A stretch of 64,000 nucleotides of DNA from Rotaria sp. Silwood1. Its lineage: Eukaryota; Rotifera; Eurotatoria; Philodinida; Philodinidae. The DNA lies in contig CAJNOP010000716.1 in the NCBI GenBank assembly GCA_905250075.1, positions 23,056 to 87,055 of the forward strand, read 5' to 3'. This document shows, one piece after another, positions 11,801-22,235 of the stretch; position 1 is the stretch's first letter; every line of letters begins with the position of its first letter. Below the pieces are notes generated by a model. It saw only the letters and a list, made by a program, of their open reading frames with translations. It ran no database searches and was not told the DNA's origin. The position numbers were made by a program, and so were the translations under genes.

Positions 11801-14352
11801 CCGCATAGTCAAGATGGTGTAATGTTAAAAGGGCTGTGTTCAACGAGTGTTCGATCACATAAAAATCATCTTTTACCACTTCATTATGGCGTCTGAAACA
11901 TCACAATGCTACCTTATCACTATCAACTTTTTGAACGATACTTTCACGATTACTACTGGGTAGTGAAAAATGTTGCGTACTCCAACGAAATTTCGATTAA
12001 TACAACGCTGTGAGGTATAGATTCTACGAGATCGAGCAGAGAGTAACTCATCGGTAATGATGACTTCTTTCTCGATCTCAAGCAAAAAGAAATAAACTCT
12101 TTGATTAGAATGAAAATGTGAAGTCGATGTAAATGAATCATCATTTTCTTCTTCGTTTTAGTTGTTCTACATCAATCAATTAATTGAATTCTATTTTGTT
12201 CCATCCACATCTTAAGGAACGATCAGAGTTGGAAACAAACGAGTATACTCATACGAGTCTCTCTAGTATGTAGGTAGACCGATTCTGTCCAGTGCGGACT
12301 AGTATTTCACTACACACAGTTAGGAATGCAATATTACTTCTGATATTATTTCTTTAAGACGCTTTAGTACTCAAAGCTGTTCCTTCTCGCCAAGCTATCA
12401 AATACATCAAATCGATTGTTTTCTACGTCACAAAAGAAATAGAATATTAAATCATATTCAAATCATACCATGTGACGCAAGAGGAGGTAGCGAGACTTCA
12501 GTCGTAATTCGCTGTAATTCATTGAGATCAATTACCATTACTGCTTAGTTCCATTATCGGCTAATTAAAAAGTTTGTGGGTTTGAATTTTCATCAAGAAA
12601 AGCCTATTCTACCAAAATAATTATTCTATATGAAGTTTAATGAAAATTTTTCGTAGTGTAAAAATTTGAGAAGAGGGGAATCTGATCGACTGATGATTGA
12701 CTGATAAGATTTTCTCTATGCTAAGAAATTAGCGGATCATATGCCTCCTTCTGTAGAATGAAAAGTTAACTAGAAAATTTCAAGAAGCCAATCACAGATT
12801 TGGATTTCTCAATTTCGAGGATTTTTAAATCAAATTTTATTTAGAATGTTTATTTTCGTGAGGTAAAATTTTCTCGATGGCAATAATCAAACGCGCGAGT
12901 TCTTTCCTTAGACCAAAACATAACTGATCAGTAAAAATATTTCTTCGTCTGAACTCGTACTTCACTATACTTCAAATTATGTTTGAAGTAGATGAGGTTC
13001 TACGTTTTTTCCATTAGTATGTATCCCTAAAAATTGACCAGTATCGCGTCGGTCACCATCAGTAATTTACTAATACCAAGTTGAAGACATAAAGCGAGTG
13101 AGTAAGTCGGTGGATGAGTGAGACTGACAACAAGATTATCGCTTACGCACTCTCACCCACCATAACCTACATTCCATCGTCTATGTATCCACAGAGCAAC
13201 GTGCCAACACACTCTCATCTTCATCTACTCTCAAAATAGTGAAGCTAGATGAGAGAAGCGTATGTATTCTGACCTACTCCATGATTTTCACTAGCAATAT
13301 TCCAAAAACAGAAGTTTTATTCAACATACCTAAAATATGTAACAATTCGTGCATGATGACTCCTACAAAAATGCAGCCAGGACTTTCCAAAGTCGATGTT
13401 CGGACTCCTCTCGTACTTGAACCGTAACCAATCTAAATTTTCCAAACAAATATGCACCAACTCAACATTTGTTTGATGTCGTAGAAGACTTACAGTGGAT
13501 GAGCAACCGCTTCCAGTTTGGATGACAAGGTAAGTTTGATCTGTTGATTGACGTTCTCGAAACTGAATACATTGTTGATTGTTTACCGCCACTAAACTTT
13601 CCAATTGTCGCATGGCCCTGACTATGGTTGCCTGAGCTGAGGCTCCTACAAGAATAATAAGCAACGTTTTAGTAATGCACATACAGCGATGATCGACGTG
13701 AAAGTATTTCAACAATTCTCGTTCACTCAATAGATGCCTTAGTACTGAGTCAACGTCGATCTAATATGTCATGACAAGACATACCAAATCCTGCTTGAAT
13801 CTGGTATGGGACAATACCATTTGGCCAACGCACACTGTTTCCGCGCGCCAACACACCACGCTAGAATAGAAGTATATAGAAATAGGTCAAGCGTTGTTCA
13901 GATTACAATTATCATGAGCAGCTTACTTCATCTTTAGAAAGTATTATATCACCTTCGAACAAGTGCTCTTCAACGAAAAAAAAAAGACAAAGTGAGAATG
14001 TGTAGAGATTGAGTCACGGCATGTATAGACGAGCAATTATGATTGAATAGTATGTTCGACTCATTCTTCTTCATGGTAATAAGCGAGTCAATAATTAGTC
14101 ATTATAAAAGAAAACTCTCATTTATATTTTGTAAGCAAGCAGAGTTATTCAGTCAAACGCTAAGCAAATAATTGGTTAAGAAGAAACATGCAATCTCATG
14201 TGTATTTTTTGTTATTTTATTGAAAAATCATTCAATAAATTCTTACGTGACTGTTCTGGATTTCTACGTTTCGACTTGGTTGGTACTGCATGTGCATAAC
14301 TGATGATGATGATGATCAGAACAGTGATCCAGACGAAATTGTATCGTGACAT
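5832..14352 (-). CDS. Secreted astacin metalloprotease with three tandem C-terminal beta domains
   Basis: Ten exons, transcript order: 14352-14247, 13967-13927, 13860-13785, 13645-13494, 13432-13330, 11550-11479, 11408-11166, 10514-10113, 8561-8160, 6223-5832. All have GT-AG borders, stay in frame and give 662 residues. Residues 1-22 form a signal peptide ending AHA. A short pro-segment (LFEGDIILSK) and the astacin domain follow. The zinc motif HELLHILGFYHEQSRPDRD (153-171) matches HExxHxxGFxHExxRxDRD exactly, and the Met-turn is SIMHY (Met210, Tyr212). Residues 266-398, 399-532 and 533-662 are three copies of a beta domain with S.DTYG.LY and SDDQSGGNNQFQL blocks, resembling bacterial pre-peptidase C-terminal domains and probably binding or targeting modules. 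Predicted role: zinc endopeptidase in the secretory or digestive system. All catalytic residues are present. An AG lies one base before the ATG, compatible with trans-splicing of a leader. Confidence 0.92.
6231..8160. repeat. Duplicated intron unit, copy 1
   Basis: Intron 9 of the astacin gene. The 275 bp at 6463-6737 is almost identical to 8801-9075 (two or so differences by eye), and flanking parts match at lower identity. With copy 2 it shows that beta-domain exons were duplicated together with their introns. Confidence 0.85.
8562..10112. repeat. Duplicated intron unit, copy 2
   Basis: Intron 8 of the astacin gene. 8801-9075 pairs with 6463-6737. The exon-proximal part 9940-10113 pairs with 7985-8160 with only a handful of differences. 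Exons 8 and 9 are both exactly 402 bp. A weaker third match lies downstream of the last exon near 5460-5580, so the unit may once have been present three times. Confidence 0.85.
12560..12890. repeat. Diverged fold-back relative of the 120-bp satellite, inside astacin intron 5
   Basis: The blocks AAAAGTTTGTGGGTTTGAAT, AAAAGCCTATTCT and TATATGAAGTTTAATGAAA near 12570-12650 follow the order of the satellite at 1-400. The stretch 12790-12890 looks like the same unit inverted. Similarity is low and judged by eye only. Confidence 0.4.
13095..13162. repeat. Weak G-block/C-block hairpin in astacin intron 5
   Basis: A purine/T block with GAGTGAGTAAG and GGTGGATGAGTGAGA (13095-13123) is followed by GCTTACGCACTCTCACCCACC (13141-13161). 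The arrangement is the same as in the TGTGGG-like hairpins but the unit is less telomere-like. Confidence 0.4.
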
Positions 14353-14539
14353 CCTGTATTTCAGATTAGATTCAGAAAAAGGAGCGTTCTTCGAATGTAA
14401 CCAGTATTATATTCGTTGTCGAAGTAGAGCACAATGGTCAGAAGGCTCTAGAAAATTATTCGATGACTATTTTTTGTCCTTTTCGTCAAAATCTAGCAAC
14501 AAGATCTGTTGAATTTTTGTTATTATCAGTAATTGGATG

Positions 14540-14597
14540 TGAGTATGTGTGTGGGTTTTCTTTTCAGCCACATCCAAACTTCACAAGCATACACACT
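14540..14597. repeat. Weak TGTGGG-like hairpin upstream of the astacin ATG
   Basis: GAGTATGTGTGTGGGTTT is followed by CAGCCACATCC and GCATACACAC. GTGTGTGGG on the G side can pair only partly with the C side. Located about 190 bp upstream of the astacin start. Confidence 0.4.
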
Positions 14598-14948
14598 TCT
14601 AGCTCTCTAAAAAGAAAATTCGTTTCGTGGAAAACTCAAGTCTGCTTGAGAAATCTTTCACAAACCTACATAGGTTTGGGAAAGGACTTCCGAAGAGTTG
14701 AAGCATTTCCGGAAATACCGATTTTGACACTCATAACGTGCTTTAAAATACATTTATCTTGCAATCAGAAACTGATAAGGTATTATAGAAAACTGATACG
14801 GTCAGAAAAACTGTGTTGGTATGGGAAGGAATTCGTAGAAAAATCTTTTGGGTTGTCGAAGGAGTTCCGAAAATCATGAAATAAATACTTGTTGAGCTTG
14901 TTTCTGTATATCTTTTTGGCTCTACCACCATTACCTTCCTTTGAGACC

Positions 14949-15465
14949 ATGACGCAAATGAATTACAAAATATATAATTCAAAAACACTGAATTACAAAA
15001 TAATTCACTTTCTATTAGTTTCTACCAGGGTCTACCAGGTTCTATCAGGGTTTCGCGGTACCCACATCAAGAGAGACGTGATGTAAGTCGTTTCGCGGCA
15101 CCCACAACGAGAGAGATGTGATGTATGTTGTTTCGCAGCACCCACATCGAGACTCTAGTAGACCCTAGTAGACCCTGGTAGACCCTAGACCCTAGTAGAC
15201 CCTCGTAGACCCTAGACCCTGGTAGACCCTAGACCCTGGTAGACCCTAGACNNNNNNNNNNTAGACCCTGGTAGACCCTAGACCCTGGTAGACCCTAGAC
15301 TCTGGTAGATCCTGGTAGACCCTGGTAGACCCTAGACCCTGGTAGACCCTGGTAGATCCTGGTAGACCCTGGTAGACCCTAGACCCTGGTAGAAACTAAT
15401 AGAAAGTGAATTATTTCGTAATTCAGTGTTTTTGAATTATTTTGTAATTCATTTACGTCATTCAG
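14949..15465. mobile_element. Fold-back element with internal TAGACCCTGG minisatellite
   Basis: Ends are inverted repeats of roughly 90 bp. The left end (14949-15040) and the reverse complement of the right end (about 15370-15465) share AAATGAATTACAAAAT, CAAAAACACTGAATTAC and AATTCACTTTCTATTAGTTTC in order. Inside are three 40-bp direct repeats starting GTTTCGCGG (15050, 15090, 15130), then about 240 bp of TAGACCCTGG/TAGACCC units. The latter array holds a 10-base gap. No transposase is visible; non-autonomous. Confidence 0.85.
15252..15261. other. Assembly gap (10 N) inside a minisatellite
   Basis: Ten N within the TAGACCCTGG array. The true repeat number there is unknown and probably underestimated. 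Confidence 1.
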
Positions 15466-18031
15466 TGCTTCTTTTTCAGTCTAACAAATATGAATGGCTG
15501 AGCATTAGAAGAAACGATAAAATAAAGATGAAAGAAAAGATTAGAGAAGAATAAAGAAAAACAAAACAAAAAACAATGCACATGGATGATAATATAATCT
15601 ATTATATGAATGATCAATTTACAGTTATGGAAACTTAATAAATCCAAAACTAAATTTCAAAGCTAAATTTATTTTGAATTTAAATTGGATTAGCATAAAC
15701 TCAAATTTTTTTAAAATCATTTAAATTCCTTTAAGATATTTTCAATCTATTTAAATCCAATTCAAATCCATATAAATACAATTTAACGTGAATAAAATTT
15801 AATATAAATTCATTGAATTCAAATAATTTTTAAAAATTCAAATTCCTGTAAGTCCAAATTCAATTAAAAAAATTTTGATCTATTTTAAAATTAAATTCGC
15901 AAGAATTTTAATTTAAAATGAATGAACAGAAAATTGCTTTCCATAGTCTAATTTTATAGACAAGTTTTATTCAAAAACGTTCTTATCGAAATTTTATTAT
16001 AACGATAATAGTTGAAGAAAGGTTCAATACCACAGAAAAATAGAGCATCGTTCCCTGGATCACTACATAAACATGGAAAATTTCATCAAGCTTTTATGTA
16101 CAGAAATGAAATAATGGTATATTCTAAGTATTTTCTTTTTGATATTTCAGTTTCTATTGATAAAACAGAATGGATGAATAGTACAAGGAAAAATTGATTA
16201 GCTTCTTCTACATGTTATCTATTCTCTTCCGGTTATTCTAAACAGATCTTTCTTGGAGCCTTCGACACAGTTCCTCTAGTGTCTTTCACAGTGTCGAAAT
16301 CTGTTTAGTCTATTTCAGGGCCTCAACTTGGCATATTGCTTTTAAGGTATTCGTAAGTCTGTAAGCCTTTGATTCATTTCCAAGAAAAGAATTCCAAAAG
16401 CTACTATAACTGACTTTTCTGAGTTGTTGAACTCTCGGAAACTCTTCAAGGGTTCTAGGTAGTAACAAAATCGAAAAGTTTTTAAAGATTCTCAAGGGTA
16501 CTTCTTTTGCAGACACATGGTTAGTGTTTTGTAGTTGAGGAGACAAAAACTCTAAGGATACTCATGATTCCTAGGGTCTTATAAAGAGACGCGATGTTTG
16601 AAAGACGTACTTGGTGTCGTTGTACTTGAGCGAAATATTGTGTAACCACAATCCTAATAACAGTGTAACGTATCGATGTTGGTATGTGTGTAAGATTAAA
16701 TAGTATGTGGAGTATATATACGTCGTGAACCGAGCTTTGCTTTCGTATATTCATCGGTAAACGGGACTCAATTGACCATGACTATTGGATGATTTACTTT
16801 TTTTTTCAAGGACAAATACCCTGGTTGTACTGGCTCTATGATGCATCATTTAAGCAGCTTCATTAACGATAATACACAATCGATCAACTCATCCGTAAAA
16901 GGTGAATCATAAAATGCATTAGTTTAGTTTCTCTCACTTGTTACATAGGGATTCGTTTTGCATTCATGTAACAAGTGCAAAACATTGATGATTTGCTGGC
17001 AATGGCTTCTCTATGCTAGGAATATTCCTTCAAAAAGAAACAGGAGGTATATTAGAATATAATCGATTATGTTTGTGTACAGAAATTTGAGATTTTGGCA
17101 AAATTAAATAGAATTTTGAAACAATCTAAAAATCAAAAACAAATGAAGATATAGTTTCAACGAACTGATCTTGTATATTTATGTTTAGCTACATTCAACT
17201 TTAATTGAAGCCTAGTTAATCATAAGAAGTTGTAGGGTTGACCAACATGTTCTGTTGTAATCTAATTGAGATTTGAAAGTTGAAAAATTCGAAATAATAG
17301 ACTATATATATATATATTGTTTGAATATAAGTAAGCTTTAGTCTTTCAATGAAGTCATTGGTATATTTTCAACTCTTCTGATAATTTATTGTTGTTCATT
17401 ATTTTAAATAAGCAATTTACTTTGATTCTGATCATCAGTAGCATGTTCTGTTTGTTCCAAAAAAATTCCGTAAACATATTTATGTGGACAATGTCTTTCT
17501 TTCGAATTCAATATCAGTAACATACTAGTGTTTTGCAACAAATGATTTAAAATGTACTAGCTGTGAAAATAGCTGATAACTTATAATGAATCACATAGAT
17601 GGTTCAATGATCAAGCAATAGTATGCTTTCAACATGTTGCTATGCATTGATAGTTCTCTTGTTGATTAACAGCACGATGAGTTCATCTCGACTTTGATCG
17701 ATTGATCAAAAGATATTGGTTCTATTTATGTTGTCAGACAATATTCACCCAAATAAAAAAAATAAAAAAAGAAGGAAGGTTGGGACTTTGTTTATTTCAG
17801 TTTCTTTGTACATCTATGTTATACACTTCAAGAGTAAGGTTATATTTATTCCAAATGTTCTGAATTTGCATTTAAAAAACGACTTAAATTTTTAGAAACG
17901 AACTAATTGGCAATATAGATGATATGAATTTCATTCAATGAGATGTATTCAAATAAATTGATAACGAAGAATATCAATTCATATTTCGTTCATTTTAGAA
18001 ATTTAATTTTAGAAATTCTTGTAAATAATTC
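15466..18031. other. Gene-free AT-rich stretch
   Basis: No recognisable gene. 15640-15900 is very AT-rich with a loose TTTAAATT/AAATTCAAAT rhythm. A small imperfect inverted repeat sits at 16238-16308 (CTAAACAGAT and TTCGACAC against GTGTCGAAATCTGTTTAG, with an extra 13-14 bases in the left arm). Confidence 0.55.
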
Positions 18032-18949
18032 GAACTAAACTTTGATTCATTATCAACACATATTACACGCAAAATACATAAGAAAGTACGTTCACAATCA
18101 TTCTTTTCTTTCTTTCTTTTTTTCGTGCCATCTTCTATAATGTTGCATTACAAAGCATCCCTACCGCCTTTATTGTAATGTTACACAGAAAGAAAAGAAA
18201 GAAAGAAAATACAGAACAATTGTAAATGTACTTTTTTATGTTTTTACATGCTCTTTGTGTTTTAGTGTTCAGTATCCGCGCAAGAGACATGTAAACAACA
18301 TAAAAAAGTACATTTTCAATAGTTCTGTATTTTCTTACTTTCCTTTCTTCTTCAGTATGATTGCAATATACAAGCACCTCGCTCCTCTTTTATTGCAGTT
18401 TTACACAAAAAGAAAAGAAAGTAAGAAAAGACAGAACGACTGTAAATGTACTTTTTTATGTTTTTTACATGTTCTTTGTGCTGTTTTTCATTATTAACAC
18501 ATATTACATGTAAAAAACATTAAAAAGTACATTTTCAATCGTTCTGTACTTTCTTTCTTTCCCTTCTTCTTCTGTATGATTGCAATAGACAAGCACCCCT
18601 CTCCTCTTTTATTACAATTTCTGCACAAGAAGAAAAGAAAGAAAGAAGATACAGAACGAGTGTAAATGTACTTTTTATGTTTTTACATGTCCTTTGTACT
18701 TTAGTTCAGTATCAGCACAAGGGACATGTAAAAAAACATAAAAAAGTACATTTTCAATAGTTCTGTACTTTTCTTCTTTTTTTTTCTTTTCTTTTTGTGC
18801 AAAATTGCCATGAAAGAGGAGAGGGATACTTGTGTAATGCAAACATACAGAAGAAAAAAGGAAAGAAAGAAAGTACAGAACGGTTTTTAATGTACTTTTT
18901 AATGTTTTTTACATGTAATATATGTTGATAATGAACTAAAGTTCAGTTT
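18032..18949. mobile_element. Fold-back element of four tandem palindromes
   Basis: Outer ends are inverted (GAACTAAACTTTGATTCATT at 18032 against AATGAACTAAAGTTCAGTTT at 18949). Inside are four palindromic units of about 220 bp. Left half-motifs with AAAAAGTACATTTTCAATAG lie near 18075, 18305, 18518 and 18740. Matching right halves with ACAGAACGACTGTAAATGTAC (variable in the middle) lie near 18210, 18430, 18650 and 18875. Linkers are themselves palindromic (ACATGCTCTTTG against CAAGAGACATGT). The fourth loop is inverted relative to the other three. No coding capacity. Confidence 0.85.
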
Positions 18950-19461
18950 GACATATTAACAAGAATATCTGAAATAAAAGTGCGAAAAAGAATCATCAAT
19001 GAATTGACTTTCTCAGTTATTAATTCATATAAATATATCTATTTGAATCAAAATTAATGTTTTTAAGCGCCTCTATACAGAATACGATACAGGTATATTG
19101 AAAGAGATAAGAAGCTATGAAAAATTATGCTTAGAAGTTTCAAAAATGAAATGTGATCGTGTATATTTAACGATTTCTTTAATGTACAATTTAACACCAA
19201 AATTTGGGAAATATAAATCATAAAACAAGACTTATATGAGAATGAAAATGTACCTGCAATATTAAAGATGTGATGTACAATTGAAATTGCAGGAGAAATG
19301 AAAACAAACATTTAAATTAAAAGAAGGAAATCAAAAGTTATTAGCAAAATATTGGTGATAATATCAATACATTTGAAAGTGAACTATTAAAACAATACTT
19401 TAATCGATTAAAATACAAGGAAAAGATAAAAGTAAAGAAAACTGACAAGAATGAAATATAA

Positions 19462-19668
19462 CATTTATTTGATGCTAATCTAAAATTAGGACAATTTGAT
19501 TTAAAAAAAACTAATGCATTATCTCATAGAAAAGAATTTATTTTATCAAAATGTCTGCAACCACGCATTGAAACGAAAATTTAAGACAGTAGAGAATTTA
19601 AAACTGTTATTGAAATGATGATATTTAACATCTTGAAACAGCTAGAAGAACCCACAACAAAGTATTAA
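19462..19668 (+). pseudogene. Decayed coding-like segment, unrecognised
   Basis: A 69-codon stretch with one internal stop reads HLFDANLKLGQFDLKKTNAL and later EFKTVIEMMIFNILKQLEE, with codon choice like nearby genes. No family recognised and no intact start. It could be a remnant of a host gene interrupted by the adjacent hAT-like element, or chance. Confidence 0.2.
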
Positions 19669-19702
19669 TGTAATCAATATATTTTCAACATGTAAAAAGA
19701 GC

Positions 19703-20860
19703 GTTTTATCCAGAGTTGCCACCTCTTCTGCTTTTAGCAGAAAAATTCTGCTTTTTGAAGATTTTTCTGCTTTTTTTCTGTCGTTTCTGCTTTCTGAGCA
19801 TTTTTCTGCTTTTTTAAAATATTGTATTATTTATATTTTTAATCAAGATTTTTGCTTAAAAGATTTTTTCATCGTTATAACAAAGTTCTTGTCCATACTT
19901 ACTAGAGATGTATTGAGAATGAATAGTGTCCAATAAGGATAACAACTTTTCTGTTGCAAAAATCCACAAAACTCGACGAGATTCTTATGGAGAATTGCTG
20001 AAGTTGATTTCATTTAGCTGTACGTATAATCAAACAGATTGACTGAGATTAGACCTTTTATTTTCTTATCGGTCTGGTTGGTTGTATGCATAGCTAGATG
20101 AAATCAAGCTAAGTAATTCTAAATAAAAATTTGATTGGATCTTGGCAATTCTGACAAAAGAAAACTTCTCATCTTTCTTACAGAATCTTCAGTCTCAAAT
20201 ATATTGCTAATAGTTATTGATGTTTGTCTTCTATTCTAAATGATGATAATTCAACAGTGAACAAAATTGTCAGATCCGATCAGTTACGGGTGTTTATTTT
20301 TCCTCTCATTCAATCACCACATTTTAAAAAGTTCATATATTTGTTTTATTCTCTATCATGTGAAAATGCTTATGCTGACTCAGCATTCTCATAATTGAAA
20401 CATTTATTATGTGATCAAAGGACTGCATGAGAAGAAAACTTATATCACCTGAATTAACAATATGTTTAAAGTTTTCCTTATCATGAATAAGATGTGCAAA
20501 TATTTATTAGATAATCAAGATTTATTAAAAGCTACTTAACCAGATGACAAATATCTAGTCAATAGAAAATGCATCTAATAATTCTACTTATCAATTGAGT
20601 AGTTGTATTTCTTGACCTTGTACGATCCTATTTCTTTATGGATTGACTATTTTTCATGATTCTGTACAAGAGAGATCAAAGTTTGATATGAAAATTCTTC
20701 ATTAGTACACTGGAACAAAGTTTTAAAATCGTTTACATCACAAAAAATATGCTTTCTGCTTTTTTTCTGTTTTTCAGTAATAAAATTTCTGTCATTTTCT
20801 GCTTTTTATAAACTATTTTCTGCTTTTTGAACTTCAAAAGGTGGCAACACTGGTTTTATC
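19703..20860. mobile_element. Non-autonomous hAT-like element with 8-bp target duplication
   Basis: The element spans 19711-20852. Its ends are CAGAGTTGCCACC and, inverted, CAGTGTTGCCACC, bounded by a perfect 8-bp direct repeat GTTTTATC (19703-19710 and 20853-20860). CAG(A/T)GTTGCCA ends with 8-bp duplications are the hallmark of the hAT superfamily. Just inside both ends are several TTCTGCTTTTT motifs in the same orientation (about five on the left, three on the right), probably subterminal transposase-binding repeats. The 1.14-kb interior has no transposase frame. Confidence 0.92.
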
Positions 20861-21431
20861 AATCATTCAAAATGCATAAAACAAAATAAATATAAATATT
20901 AATCCAAGTGAATTATTAGTGTTAAAATCATTATTACTGACACATAAAACCATTGTATTAATAAAAGCTGATAAAGAATTATCAAGTATTATGATGTGCT
21001 GTGAATTTTTGCTTTATATTTTGTTTTTGTATCAAATTGATTTGAAATAAATTACAATATTTTCAAATTTTTCTCATTCATTCTTTGCATTTCAAGTATT
21101 AAACCAAAACTTGATTTTCTGAGATATGAAAGTTCGATTTCATTTTCAAATAGGGCAAAAATCAATACCGATTATAGTAAAAACAATAAAAAATTTCGAT
21201 TTAGAGAAATTCATTGTATCAATTACGACATGTTTCGTATAAATGGCTTAGAAGATCAAAAAATACAACTGATCACAATAATAGACATAATGTATGATTT
21301 GTACTATAAAATAAGGTTATATTGTGATCAAATGCAAAGGTATTTGATTTCTAAAATGAATGGCTCTCGTTCGTTTTCATGCGGCATTTTAATCGAATAA
21401 ATAACAGATTACATTTACATATCAATAATAA

Positions 21432-22235
21432 CCCTAGAGAGTGTACTGAGTTAAGGGTACCCGAGAAAGTACCCTGTTACCAGTATGTCACAGGAACTTT
21501 TGGGTACCAAAGTACTTGGAAGTACTTTTAGGTACCTAAGTGGTACTTTGACAAGTACTCTGCTACAAAATGTGTAGTAACTGGGTACCTGAAGGTACTG
21601 ATCAGATACTCAATTGGGTACTATTGTATAGTATTTCTAGGTACCCTGTTTCAAAAATTTCAGTATGTTCAGGATCGAACCTGACTTTGAAGTTTTTTTA
21701 ATTTTTGTTTCGCTCAAAGCAATTTACTACATTCTTTTTTCGATTTTATTCAATTTAATTTTTTCAATTCCGAAAACTTAGCAGGTACAATGCCAAGATC
21801 TGACCCGACTTCAGTTGGTCAGGTATCCACCAGACCCCTTCAGAATAGTCTGCCCTTGATCTACGATCAAGATCGACATGTTCTCGACTAAGAAATAGTC
21901 AAGAAATAATCTAGAAAAAATTAGTATGAAAATAGATTAATTTCTTATGTCTTACCCAGTTGTTTATATGGAGCCGTGTGTGAAAAAGAAAACGGTGAAT
22001 GAATAGTCGCTACACAGAACGCGACAAATATAGGGTACCCTGTATAGCTTTCCTCAGTAAAATTACAGATGCGAGTACTCATACAAGTACTTGTCCAGTA
22101 AGCATAGTTTTATGGGAACCACACGCAGTACCTACATCAGTATAATTACTGAGAATTTTTGAAGTACCCATATTGGGTACCCTGCTAGGGCTTTCTCAGT
22201 ACATGGGTACCCTGAACTCAGTACTTTCTCTAGGG
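21432..22235. mobile_element. Terminal-inverted-repeat element rich in GGTACC motifs
   Basis: Ends match as inverted repeats: CCCTAGAGA.GT.TACTGAGTT.AGGGTACCC on the left and, inverted, on the right, with one or two differences. Interior arms are packed with GGTACC, AAGTACTT and GGGTACC motifs in both orientations (21470-21660 and 22030-22220), flanking a unique core. A target duplication is not clear; two flanking A bases match. No transposase frame. Confidence 0.82.

Noticed and set aside
14463-14879. 138-residue plus-strand frame upstream of the astacin gene
   Set aside because: It overlaps a fold-back/TGTGGG-like region, has no domain and biased composition, and sits in the presumed promoter of the minus-strand gene.
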